This document shows, in pieces, positions 8,017 to 15,105 of a stretch of 38,420 nt of DNA. The notes under the pieces are model-generated. The model was given only the letters and a program-made list of their open reading frames with translations, was not told the DNA's origin and made no database searches. The number at the start of each line of letters is the position of its first letter. Within the stretch, counting starts at the first letter, position 1. The position numbers were made by a program, and so were the translations under genes. This DNA comes from an uncultured Clostridia bacterium (GTDB taxonomy: Bacteria; Bacillota; Clostridia; Christensenellales; Aristaeellaceae): assembly GCA_945928315.1 (NCBI GenBank), contig CAMENN010000014.1, forward strand, positions 1-38,420, read 5' to 3'.

Positions 8017-8270
8017 CGCGAAGCGAGGGAGGGTCAAGGGGACCGGAGCCTGCCGCGCCCAGTGGGCGAAACAGGCAGGCGGAGCGTCGGAAATCGCAAG
8101 GAGTGCCGCTTGCGGCACGATTATGCGAGTTTCCCGGACATAAGCCCCTTGCGGGGTCTGGGGCAGAGCCCCAGGCAGGGTTTTAGGGGCAAGGCCCCTA
8201 ACGTCCCCCATCGCGAAGCGATCAAAGAAAGCGTAGTCAGGGAGCGAAGCGAGCCCTGACGGGTTATCCC
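8017..8270 (+). repeat. Composite structured intergenic repeat, copy A
   Basis: This is the most complete copy of a repeat family found at several intergenic sites in the window. It starts with a GCGAAGCGAGG-like head after the upstream gene. Module 1 (8041-8139) holds nested stems GCCTGCC/GGCAGGC (8048-8054/8074-8080) around CGCCC-AGT-GGGCG, then GGAAATCGCA paired with TGCGA(G)TTTCC around GTGCCGC-TT-GCGGCAC (8103-8118). Module 2 (8154-8213) has CTGGGGC-AGA-GCCCCAG and TTAGGGGC-AAG-GCCCCTAA. Module 3 (about 8210-8261) has ATCGC-GAA-GCGAT and GTCAGGG/CCCTGAC. I see no gene in it. Confidence 0.8.
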
Positions 8271-8300
8271 CTCCCAGCCCATTTCGCCCGCACACAGCAA

Positions 8301-8347
8301 AGCCGCCGCACAGCTCCGGAGCTCCTCCGGAACGCCGTGCGGCGGCT
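8301..8347 (-). terminator. Large stem-loop between convergent genes, probable bidirectional terminator
   Basis: AGCCGCCGCAC (8301-8311) pairs perfectly with GTGCGGCGGCT (8337-8347), with a further CCGGAG/CTCCGG pairing in the loop. Short T-runs follow on both strands. It lies between the plus-strand hydrolase gene and the minus-strand purF-like gene, about 240 bases past the latter's stop. Confidence 0.5.
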
Positions 8348-8428
8348 GTTTCTATTGGATGATGATATGCAGATTGGCGCATACCACCGTTTTCCTGCGG
8401 TTTTCGCCGCGTCAAGTCACTTAGGCGC

Positions 8429-8557
8429 GGCTGAAAGCGTCGCCCTTGGCGACTATTCAGCCTGCGTTTTTTCGTGAATAGGGAAACGTTAGGGGCCTTG
8501 CCCCTAAAACCCCGCCTGGGGACCAGTCCCCAGACCCCATCCTCGCTTCGCGCCTGT
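8429..8557. repeat. Structured intergenic repeat, copy B (inverted relative to A)
   Basis: The right part (about 8487-8557) is module 2 plus the head in minus orientation, reading GCGCGAAGCGAGG, then CTGGGGA-CTGG-TCCCCAG and TTAGGGGC-AAG-GCCCCTAA, nearly identical to copy A. The left part (8429-8462) is a plus-strand hairpin GGCTGAA-AGC-GTCGCC-CTT-GGCGAC-TA-TTCAGCC. It has the same two-stem layout and the same GACTA before the outer 3' arm as the module-1 hairpin, but different paired bases. It lies just past the stop of the minus-strand purF-like gene. Confidence 0.7.
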
Positions 8558-8584
8558 TTGAAGCAGCTTTTTCCCTTTCCCTTT

Positions 8585-9988
8585 TTATTCCTTCCCATTC
8601 CAGCAGTAGGTGCAGAGCTTACAGGGCGACACACCCGTCGCCGCCATCATGTCATCGAGCCGCTGATACTCCAGCGACGTAAACTTGAGCTCCTTGCAGA
8701 TCTCCTCCACCATCCGCCTGTACTGCGGCGTGTCCGGATCGGCGTACAGCGGCAGCTTCTCGTCCGCCTGCTCGCCCTCCAGCCGGCGAATCACCCGGCG
8801 CGCGATCAGGTCGTACTCCGAGGAGGAACGCGAGAAGTTCAGATACTTGCAGCCGTAGAGGATCGGCGGGCACGCCAGACGGATGTGAACCTCCTTCGCA
8901 CCGCTGTGGTAGAGGAACTCCGTCGTCTCGCGCATCTGCGTACCGCGCACCAGCGAGTCGTCGATCATCACCAGCCGCTTGCCGTGAATCAGCGCGTCGA
9001 TCGGGATGAGCTTCATGCGCGCGATCAGGTTGCGCTGGCTCTGCTTCTGCGGCATGAACGAGCGCGGCCACGTCGGCGTGTACTTGATGAACGGGCGCGA
9101 GAACGGAATGCCCGACTGGTTCGCATAGCCCACGGCATGCGCCGTGCCCGAATCCGGCACGCCCGCGACGGTGTCCGCCTGCGTGTGGTCCCGCCGGGCG
9201 AGCATCGCGCCGCAGTTGCAGCGCATCTGCTCGACGTTCATGCCCTCGTAGGAGGAGGACGGATAGCCGTAGTAGACCCACAGGAACGTGCAGATCTTCA
9301 TCTCCTGCAGCGCGGGCAGGACGACCTCCGCGCCCTCCGGCGTGATGAAGTCCACCTCGCCCGGGCCCAGCTCACGGTACGGCTCGTAGCCCAGATTCAG
9401 ATAGGCGGAGGACTCGAAGGACGCGCAGGTCGCGCCCTCCTTTTTGCCCAGGATCACCGGCGTGCGGCCCAGGCGGTCGCGCGCGGCATAGATGCCCGTC
9501 TGTGTGAGCACGAGCATCGACATGGAGCCGTCGATCCTGCTCTGCGCGTAGCGGATGCCCTCCGGGATGGAGTCCTTGCGGTTGATCAGCGCCGCGGTCA
9601 GCTCGGTCGGGTTGATGCTGCCGCCGCTCATCTCCAGAAAGTGCGTGGTGCCGGCGTCGAACGCTTCCCTGACAAGCGCCTCCATGTTGTTGATGCGGCC
9701 GACCGTCGTGATGGCGAAGTTCCCCAGATGGCTGCGCACGATCAGCGGCTGCGGCTCGGTATCGGAGATGCAGCCGATGCCCAGCGGACCCTTCATCTCG
9801 TCCACGTCGCGCTCGAATTTCGTGCGGAACGGCGCGTTCTCGATGTTGTGGATCGCGCGCTGGAAGCCGTCCTCGCCGCAGACGGCCATGCCGCCGCGCT
9901 TGGTGCCCAGATGGGAATGGTAATCCGTGCCGAAGAACAGGTCAAACACGCAATCCGTCTTGGAGGCCACGCCAAAGAAACCGCCCAT
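8585..9988 (-). CDS. Amidophosphoribosyltransferase homologue lacking the glutaminase nucleophile
   Basis: The family makes 5-phosphoribosylamine from PRPP, the first step of purine synthesis, using ammonia released from glutamine by an N-terminal domain. The 467-residue product keeps the phosphoribosyltransferase domain, with PRPP loop RLVMIDDSLVRGTQMRETTE near residue 330, and cysteines matching the iron-sulfur ligands of Bacillus PurF (KICTF, ILYGCKYL, PCKLCTYC at the C-terminus). The glutaminase domain begins MGGFFGVAS, with Gly where the catalytic Cys belongs. The usual HRGQEGAG, RYST and HNGN motifs are replaced by HLGTKRGG, CISD and TVGRINN. An in-frame TAG two codons upstream excludes a missed N-terminus. 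It has its own promoter. It may use free ammonia or have another role. Confidence 0.85.
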   Translation of the reverse strand: MGGFFGVASKTDCVFDLFFGTDYHSHLGTKRGGMAVCGEDGFQRAIHNIENAPFRTKFERDVDEMKGPLGIGCISDTEPQPLIVRSHLGNFAITTVGRINNMEALVREAFDAGTTHFLEMSGGSINPTELTAALINRKDSIPEGIRYAQSRIDGSMSMLVLTQTGIYAARDRLGRTPVILGKKEGATCASFESSAYLNLGYEPYRELGPGEVDFITPEGAEVVLPALQEMKICTFLWVYYGYPSSSYEGMNVEQMRCNCGAMLARRDHTQADTVAGVPDSGTAHAVGYANQSGIPFSRPFIKYTPTWPRSFMPQKQSQRNLIARMKLIPIDALIHGKRLVMIDDSLVRGTQMRETTEFLYHSGAKEVHIRLACPPILYGCKYLNFSRSSSEYDLIARRVIRRLEGEQADEKLPLYADPDTPQYRRMVEEICKELKFTSLEYQRLDDMMAATGVSPCKLCTYCWNGKE

Positions 9989-10066
9989 AGTCTATCTCCC
10001 TCAATTGCAGGAGGCGCGGGTGTCGTCTGCGGCGCCATTGCCTCCGAATTTTCATCATATGCGAAC

Positions 10067-10075
10067 ATTATAGCA
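10067..10075 (-). promoter_or_regulatory. Extended -10 promoter of the purF-like gene
   Basis: On the minus strand TGC-TATAAT (TATAAT at plus 10067-10072) forms an extended -10 element about 80 bases before the start codon. The -35 region at 17-bp spacing (TGGTGA) is poor, which is tolerated with an extended -10. I see no purine riboswitch in the leader. Confidence 0.55.
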
Positions 10076-10203
10076 CGACTTCCCGGCTTTCACCACATCC
10101 ATTCCGAACTTTATTCATCCGGCCCCGAAAGAAATTTCCGGCCCGTTTTCGGTATTTCTGCCGCAAAACCGGCATTTTTCCGCTGTATACGCCCGAAACA
10201 ACG

Positions 10204-10225
10204 AAAAAAGCCGCCCGAAGGCGGC
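10204..10225 (-). terminator. Intrinsic terminator downstream of the YitT-family gene
   Basis: On the minus strand GCCGCC-TTCG-GGCGGC (plus 10210-10225) is followed by six T residues (plus 10204-10209). It would end transcripts that leave the minus-strand gene at 10514-11152 and pass through repeat copy C, and it insulates the purF-like promoter. Confidence 0.85.
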
Positions 10226-10337
10226 AGGATGTTCAGCACGGAGCAAAAGCACAAAAACCGAACATTTTTCTGTAATCGGACGAAGTGGGTCGTGTTCCGG
10301 CAGGATATACCCGATTCTCTGAAATTATGGGCTGACG

Positions 10338-10497
10338 GTCCGGGAAACGGAATAGTCGCGCAAGCGGTCCTTTCCGTTTCCGGACGCTCCGCCTCGCTTT
10401 TTCGCCCACAGGGCGCGCTCGGCTCCGGTCCCAAGCCTGCCCGGGGCTTGCCCCAAACCTCGCCAGGGACCCGTCCACGGACCCTTCCCCGCTTCAC
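10338..10497 (-). repeat. Structured intergenic repeat, copy C
   Basis: Read on the minus strand from just after the YitT-family stop: a head GCGTGAAGCGGGG, a diverged module 2, then module 1 from 10430 down to 10338. Module 1 keeps GACCGGAGCC, the stem CGCCC-TGT-GGGCG and GGCGGAGCGTC. Its 3' hairpin is GGAAACGGAA/TTCCGTTTCC (a perfect 10-bp stem, plus 10343-10352 and 10372-10381), where copies A and F have an unrelated but equally paired stem at the same place. The outer GCCTGCC/GGCAGGC stem of copy A is mostly lost here. No coding sequence is evident. Confidence 0.75.
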
Positions 10498-10513
10498 GCT
10501 GTTTCAAGCAGCT

Positions 10514-11152
10514 TTATGCTGATTCCGTTTTCTTCCGCCCCGCGGTGTGGATTTTCCCGATGATGAACGAGGACAGCGTCACCGTCACCAGCGAGCAGGC
10601 GATGTTCTTCACCGGGATGTAGCTCAGCGAGAGCGCGAGCACGACCACGTCCGTGAACAGGTATGCGCGGGAGACGGGCCAGCCCGTCACCTTGGTGATG
10701 ACCAGCGCCAGCGCATCGTCCCCGCCTGAAGCGCCCCCGGCGCGCACGACCAGCCCCACGCCCACGCCGACGAACAGCGCGCCGACGACCGCCGCCAGCA
10801 GCGGCCGGTCGCCCATGTAGGGCAGCACATAGCCCACGCGCTCATGCAGCGCATAGAAGCAGGCGAACCCGCCGGTCGCCGTCAGCGCACAGCGCAGGAA
10901 CGACCGCCCCAGATATTTTATGCCCAGCAGGTAGCAGATCACATCCAGCACGGCCTCGGAGATCGCCGGTGTGATGCCAAACCAGTGCTGCAGAAGCAGC
11001 GTCATGCCCAGCACGCCGCCCTCGGTGATGCGGCTCTGGCTGTGCACGTTGAACAGGCCGAAGGACAGGATGGCCGCGCCGCAAAGCAGCATCGCCGTCC
11101 GCCCGGCCTCCCGTCTCACGGTGGGCGCGTCCCACCGCACAAAGCGTTTCAT
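10514..11152 (-). CDS. YitT-family integral membrane protein
   Basis: YitT-family proteins are membrane proteins of unknown function, common in Firmicutes and often in several copies. The 212-residue product has about five or six hydrophobic segments and the family pattern: GLFNVHSQSRITEGGVLGMTLLLQHWFGI near the start and a glycine-rich VGALFVGVGVGLVVRAGGASGGDDALALVI in the middle. Most relatives have about 280 residues with a C-terminal soluble DUF2179 domain, which is absent here. I chose the ATG at 11152 because GGAAGG lies six bases upstream; the frame is open 20 codons further up but runs into the promoter. Confidence 0.8.
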   Translation of the reverse strand: MKRFVRWDAPTVRREAGRTAMLLCGAAILSFGLFNVHSQSRITEGGVLGMTLLLQHWFGITPAISEAVLDVICYLLGIKYLGRSFLRCALTATGGFACFYALHERVGYVLPYMGDRPLLAAVVGALFVGVGVGLVVRAGGASGGDDALALVITKVTGWPVSRAYLFTDVVVLALSLSYIPVKNIACSLVTVTLSSFIIGKIHTAGRKKTESA

Positions 11153-11202
11153 GGATGACCTTCCTTTCGCATTCCGCGCGTCGTCGCGCAGACAGATTAT
11201 TG

Positions 11203-11231
11203 ATTCTACCATATCCTTTGCAGCCTGTCAA
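11203..11231 (-). promoter_or_regulatory. Sigma-A promoter of the YitT-family gene
   Basis: On the minus strand a perfect TTGACA (plus 11226-11231) is followed after 17 bases by TAGAAT (plus 11203-11208). It lies about 50 bases before the start at 11152. Confidence 0.8.
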
Positions 11232-11283
11232 ATGTGGCAAGAAAGTGGGCTAATACTTTTCTCAGATAGAAGCGAGCTATAAG

Positions 11284-11425
11284 CGCGAAGCGAAGAAGGG
11301 GTCTGGGAACAGGTCCCCAGGCTAGGGGGTTGGGGGATGAAATCCCCCAACGTTTCCATATCGCGAAGCGATCAAAGAAAAAAGCAGTCAGGGAGCGAAG
11401 CGTTACCTGACGGTCGGTGATCGAA
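11284..11425 (+). repeat. Structured intergenic repeat, copy D
   Basis: The order is head GCGCGAAGCGAAG, module 2 and module 3, with module 1 absent. Module 2 pairs as CTGGGaAC-AGG-TCCCCAG and as a 10-bp stem GTTGGGGGAT-GAA-ATCCCCCAAC, where copy A has TTAGGGGC/GCCCCTAA. Module 3 keeps ATCGC-GAA-GCGAT, the spacer CAAAGAAA and GTCAGG/CCTGAC. It fills most of the 435-base gap upstream of the YitT-family gene. The remaining 11426-11540 shows nothing recognisable. Confidence 0.75.
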
Positions 11426-11540
11426 TAGCTCGGTTTTATATGAGAGTAGCATGAGCCCGCCCCCACCTACGAACTGCCCGATCAAGTGCTGTTTCTTGGT
11501 GCTCGCCATACGACGCTTTGACGCAATTTCCTATACGGCA

Positions 11541-11571
11541 AAGAAAAGGAGTCGCGCAAGCAGCGGCTCCT
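11541..11571 (-). terminator. Probable terminator of the AraC/G1PDH/GH13 operon
   Basis: On the minus strand AGGAGCCGC (plus 11563-11571) pairs with its partner at plus 11547-11555 with one mismatch, and is followed by TTTTCTTT. It lies 17 bases past the GH13 stop. Confidence 0.65.
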
Positions 11572-11587
11572 CAGACTGTTGTGTTGT

Positions 11588-13255
11588 TCACGCCTCGACC
11601 AGATACACCCTCGCCTCGTAGGGGCGCAGCGTCTGCGCGTCCCCGTCCGGCACATAGTTGCACAGGAGCAGCCGCCCGCCGCAGTACGGCAGGATCTCCG
11701 GCGCATCGAACGTCTGCGCGCTGAACGAGCAGATCACATAGAGCCGCTGTCCCTGCCATCTGCGCTGATAGGCAAAAATCTGCGGGTGATTCGCAAGCAG
11801 CAGCGCATAGTCACCCTCCGTGATGATGGGAAGCTTCCTGCGCAGCGCGATCAGCCTGCGGTAGAAGCAGAGGACGCTGTCCGGGTCGTTCTCCTGCGCC
11901 TCAGCGTTGATCGTCTCGTAGTTGGGATTGACGCCGATCCACGGCGTGCCGGTGGTGAAGCCCGCGTTCGGCGCGGCGCTCCACTGCATCGGGGTGCGCG
12001 CGTTGTCGCGGCTGCGGCGGTGGATGCAGGCCAACATGTGCTCCGGGGAGACGCCCAGCTCGCCGGTCATCTCGTTCCAGGCGTTGAGCGTGTCGATGTC
12101 GCGGTAGTCCGAAATGTCCGGGAAGGCGACGTTGGTCATGCCCAGCTCCTCGCCCTGATAGACGTACGGCGTTCCCTGCATCATGTGCATCAGCACGCCG
12201 AGCATCTTCGCGGAGGCGCTGCGCAGCGCCTCGGTGGAGTCGTCGCCAAAGTGGGAGACCATGCGCGGCTGGTCGTGGTTGTTGAGGTAGAGGCTGTTCC
12301 AGCCCTTGCCGTGCAGCCCGGTCTGCCATTCGCTGAGCACGCGGCGCAGGCCGTCCAGCGGCACGCGCTTGAGCGTCCACTTGCCGTTTTCATCGTAATC
12401 GAGGTTCACATGCGCGAACTGGAACACCATGTTCAGCTCGTACTCGTCCGGCCCGGTGTAGCGCTGCGCCTGCTCCACACTGACGCCCGGCGTTTCGCCC
12501 ACGGTCATCACGTCGTAGTGGCTGAGCACCTCGCGGTTCATCTCTTGGAGGAACTCGTGCACACGCGGGCCGTTCAGGCAGTACGGGCGGAAGTTGCCGT
12601 ACAGGCGGTTCATCATCGGGCCGTCGGGCATCTCGGGCGTCTTGGAGATGTAGTTGATCACGTCCATGCGGAAGCCGTCGATGCCCTTGTCGAGCCAGAA
12701 GCGCATCAGGTCGTAGACCTCGCCGCGCACGGTCTCGTTCTCCCAGTTGAGGTCGGGCTGCTTTTTGGAGAACGTGTGCAGGTAGTACATGCCCGTCTCC
12801 TCGCAGCGCTCCCACGCGGAGCCGCGGAAGCTCGCGCCCCAGTTGTTCGGGGGATTGCCGTCCTTTCCCTCGCGCCAGATGTAGTAGTCGCGGTAGGGGC
12901 TCTCGGCGCTTTTGCGGCTCTCGATGAACCACGGATGCTCGTCCGAGGTGTGGTTGACCACCAGATCCATGACGATGCGCAAGCCCTTTTCGTGCGCCTC
13001 GGCGAGCAGGCGATCGAAGTCCTCCATCGTGCCGAACTCGTCCATGATGGCGCGGTAGTCGCTGATGTCGTAGCCATTGTCATCGTTGGGGGATTTGTAG
13101 ATCGGGTTGAGCCAGATCACGTCCACGCCGAGGCGGCGGATGTAATCGAGCTTCGCGCGCACGCCGTTCAGATCGCCGATGCCGTCCCCGTTGCTGTCGT
13201 AAAACGAGCGCGGATAGACCTGATAGACCACCGCGCGCTGCCACCAAGTGTTCAT
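11588..13255 (-). CDS. Oligo-1,6-glucosidase-type alpha-glucosidase (GH13)
   Basis: This cytoplasmic glycoside hydrolase releases glucose from the non-reducing ends of short alpha-glucosides. The 555-residue length matches GH13 subfamily 31. It begins MNTWWQRAVVYQVYPRSFYD and carries all four GH13 regions: DLVVNH near residue 97, GFRMDV with nucleophile Asp198, VGETPG with acid/base Glu254, and NNHDQP with Asp328. The Val right after Asp198 is the residue associated with alpha-1,6 preference in Bacillus oligo-1,6-glucosidases. The ATG overlaps the upstream stop by four bases (ATGA), so translation is probably coupled. The frame extends upstream, but only inside the preceding gene. There is no signal peptide, so the substrate must be imported. 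Confidence 0.92.
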   Translation of the reverse strand: MNTWWQRAVVYQVYPRSFYDSNGDGIGDLNGVRAKLDYIRRLGVDVIWLNPIYKSPNDDNGYDISDYRAIMDEFGTMEDFDRLLAEAHEKGLRIVMDLVVNHTSDEHPWFIESRKSAESPYRDYYIWREGKDGNPPNNWGASFRGSAWERCEETGMYYLHTFSKKQPDLNWENETVRGEVYDLMRFWLDKGIDGFRMDVINYISKTPEMPDGPMMNRLYGNFRPYCLNGPRVHEFLQEMNREVLSHYDVMTVGETPGVSVEQAQRYTGPDEYELNMVFQFAHVNLDYDENGKWTLKRVPLDGLRRVLSEWQTGLHGKGWNSLYLNNHDQPRMVSHFGDDSTEALRSASAKMLGVLMHMMQGTPYVYQGEELGMTNVAFPDISDYRDIDTLNAWNEMTGELGVSPEHMLACIHRRSRDNARTPMQWSAAPNAGFTTGTPWIGVNPNYETINAEAQENDPDSVLCFYRRLIALRRKLPIITEGDYALLLANHPQIFAYQRRWQGQRLYVICSFSAQTFDAPEILPYCGGRLLLCNYVPDGDAQTLRPYEARVYLVEA

Positions 13256-13854
13256 TTCAAAACCTCCTGCCGCCAGATGTCCTGTGTCAGATTGAACGCG
13301 TCCAGCCGCCAGCGCGTCCCGAAGGAGAACACGGTGACGGAGCCGTTGGCCAGCCAGATCGCGCGGGGAGCGACATCCTGCCCGAGCACAAAGTCGAGCA
13401 TCCGCTTGATCGTGCCCTCGTGGCAGAACACGGCGACGTGCCGCGCATCCGCCGTCTCCATTTCGCGCATGAACGCCGCCACGCGCGCGTACATCATCGC
13501 TCGGTTCTCCCCGCCCACGGGCGTGAAGTCCCGTTCCTGCACGCAGCGGTCGCACAGCTCGCCGTAGGCCTCCCGGCACTCCGTGACGAGCCTGTCCTGA
13601 AACGCGCCGACGTCGTTTTCCCGCAGCTGCGCCCGCTGCTCCGGCTCGCAGCCCGGCAGCGCGATGTGCGCCGTCTCCAGCGCGCGCTGCAGGTCGGAGG
13701 CGTAGACGCGGTCAAAGCGCAGCCCGGCGAGCAGCTCGCCCGCCCGCTGCGCATCCCGGCGTCCCGCCTCGGTGAGATGCACCTGCGACCAGCCGCTGAA
13801 GCGCCTGTCCCGGTTCGACTCGCTCTCCCCGTGGCGCACGGCGTATATCTTCAT
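13252..13854 (-). CDS. Histidine phosphatase (phosphoglycerate mutase-like) family protein
   Basis: Members remove phosphate from small phosphorylated metabolites through a phosphohistidine. The 200-residue product starts MKIYAVRHGESESN, the RHG motif with His8 as presumed nucleophile, followed by DLQRALETA, REND(V)GAFQDR with the likely acid residue, and the second catalytic His in VAVFCHEGTIKRML. Length and motifs fit the PhoE/CobC-like branch rather than glycolytic phosphoglycerate mutase. It lies 16 bases after the FAD enzyme gene and overlaps the GH13 gene by four bases. The substrate is unknown; its neighbours suggest a sugar- or glycerol-phosphate. Confidence 0.85.
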   Translation of the reverse strand: MKIYAVRHGESESNRDRRFSGWSQVHLTEAGRRDAQRAGELLAGLRFDRVYASDLQRALETAHIALPGCEPEQRAQLRENDVGAFQDRLVTECREAYGELCDRCVQERDFTPVGGENRAMMYARVAAFMREMETADARHVAVFCHEGTIKRMLDFVLGQDVAPRAIWLANGSVTVFSFGTRWRLDAFNLTQDIWRQEVLK

Positions 13855-13870
13855 ATGATGCCTCCGTCTG

Positions 13871-15091
13871 TCAGATGATCCCCGCCTCGGCCATCGTCAG
13901 CGGGATGCCGCGCGCGCGCAGCTTCGCCTGCAGCGCGCCCACGTCGAGCGTGCGCAGGTCGTCCGTCATCGCCGCAGCCAGGCCCGCCGCCTCGCCGGTG
14001 ACGGCGCACGCCGGGATCACGCGGGTCAGGTCCCACATCGCGTCCGTCGTCGAGATGCAGCGCCCCGCGGCCAGCACGTTTTGCAGCTGCGCGCCGTACA
14101 GGCTGCGCAGCGGCACCGCGAACGCCGGGCCGCGCATCCGCCAGGAGCCGATCAGCCCGACGCTGTCCGGCAGATCGCGGTGATCGTCCGCCTTGGTCAT
14201 GTCATAGAGGCCGCAGAGCCTGCGCGTCATGCGCATCTGCGGGATCACGGGGATGCTCGCCGCGTCGTAGCCGGGCGCCTTGGCGCGCTGGGCGAGCACA
14301 TCGCGATAGATCTGCTTGTGCGCCAGCTCGGTGACCTCGCTCAGTTCCTGCGCGCTCACGCCCGCAAAGCGGCGGTCCACGAGCTGCTCGACCGTCTTGC
14401 CCTCCTTCTGCTCCTCCTCGGAGGCATCGCAGACGCCCATGATCTTCACGCCGCTGGTGCCGTCGCCGTTCGTGAAGCCATACCACGCCGCCAGCTGGTT
14501 GCCCTGCGGATAGAGCGCCGTGTCCGCCCCGGCCAGGCGCAGGATGTCCGCGTCGCCCGTCGCATCCACGAAGCTGTCCGCGCGGATGGCGAAGCGGCCG
14601 TCCTTGCCCTCGCAGATGACCGCGTCGGCCCATGCGTCCTCGCGGTGCACGCCGCAGGCCATGACGCCGTAGAGCAGGCGCACGCCGCTCTCGCGCAGCA
14701 GGCGCTCGCAGGCGATCGCGTAGAGCCAGGGATTGAAGTCGATCCTGTAGCGCAGGCCCTTGGCACGCTCCTGCGCGCTGTGCGGGGAGAGCCACAGGTC
14801 AAGCTCCTCGCGCGAGGGGCGCAGCAGCATGTCCGGCAGCGCCAGGCGCAGCAGCTCCTCGGCGATGCCGCAGCTGGCCTGATGGCCCATGCCGTCATCC
14901 AGCGGCAGATAGATGTTCACCATGCCCGCGGTCGCCAGGCCTCCGAGCATGTATTCCCGCTCCAGCAGCATGACGTCCGCACCGGCGCGCGCAACGGACA
15001 GCGCCGCGCTGATGCCAGCAATGCCGCCGCCCGCCACCAGCACGTCGCAGGTATGGCGCACGGGCGTATGCAGTTCCTCCAGAATGGTCAT
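13871..15091 (-). CDS. FAD-dependent oxidoreductase
   Basis: The 406-residue product has an N-terminal Rossmann dinucleotide-binding motif, CDVLVAGGGIAGISAALSVARAG with Glu closing the first beta-alpha-beta unit (LLERE). A second FAD-contact segment is VDATGDADILRLAGADTALY, and the C-terminal segment is NVLAAGRCISTTDAMWDLTRVIPACAVTGEAAGLAAA. This matches the FAD_oxidored (PF12831-type) family, often misnamed xanthan lyase, whose substrates are largely unknown. I prefer the ATG at 15091, with AAGGAGAG eight bases upstream, over the GTG at 15115, which would overlap the previous gene and has no clear ribosome-binding site. It sits between glycerol-1-phosphate dehydrogenase and a phosphatase, so a polyol or sugar-derived substrate is plausible but unproven. 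Confidence 0.85.
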   Translation of the reverse strand: MTILEELHTPVRHTCDVLVAGGGIAGISAALSVARAGADVMLLEREYMLGGLATAGMVNIYLPLDDGMGHQASCGIAEELLRLALPDMLLRPSREELDLWLSPHSAQERAKGLRYRIDFNPWLYAIACERLLRESGVRLLYGVMACGVHREDAWADAVICEGKDGRFAIRADSFVDATGDADILRLAGADTALYPQGNQLAAWYGFTNGDGTSGVKIMGVCDASEEEQKEGKTVEQLVDRRFAGVSAQELSEVTELAHKQIYRDVLAQRAKAPGYDAASIPVIPQMRMTRRLCGLYDMTKADDHRDLPDSVGLIGSWRMRGPAFAVPLRSLYGAQLQNVLAAGRCISTTDAMWDLTRVIPACAVTGEAAGLAAAMTDDLRTLDVGALQAKLRARGIPLTMAEAGII

Positions 15092-15105
15092 AATCGCACT
15101 CTCCT

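Noticed and set aside
8017..8270. CRISPR array
   Set aside because: The repeated segments differ in order and orientation and have no regular spacers; no cas genes are present.
7999..8584. tRNA or rRNA gene in the intergenic hairpin region
   Set aside because: The stems do not form a cloverleaf, and no T-arm consensus or rRNA-like sequence is visible.
9989..10066. Purine riboswitch upstream of the purF-like gene
   Set aside because: The leader is only about 80 bases and I found neither the guanine-riboswitch core nor a leader terminator.
8474..10522. 682-codon plus-strand frame across repeat B, the purF-like gene and repeat C
   Set aside because: It crosses a real minus-strand gene and two repeat copies, has no ribosome-binding site, and its ends translate the repeats.
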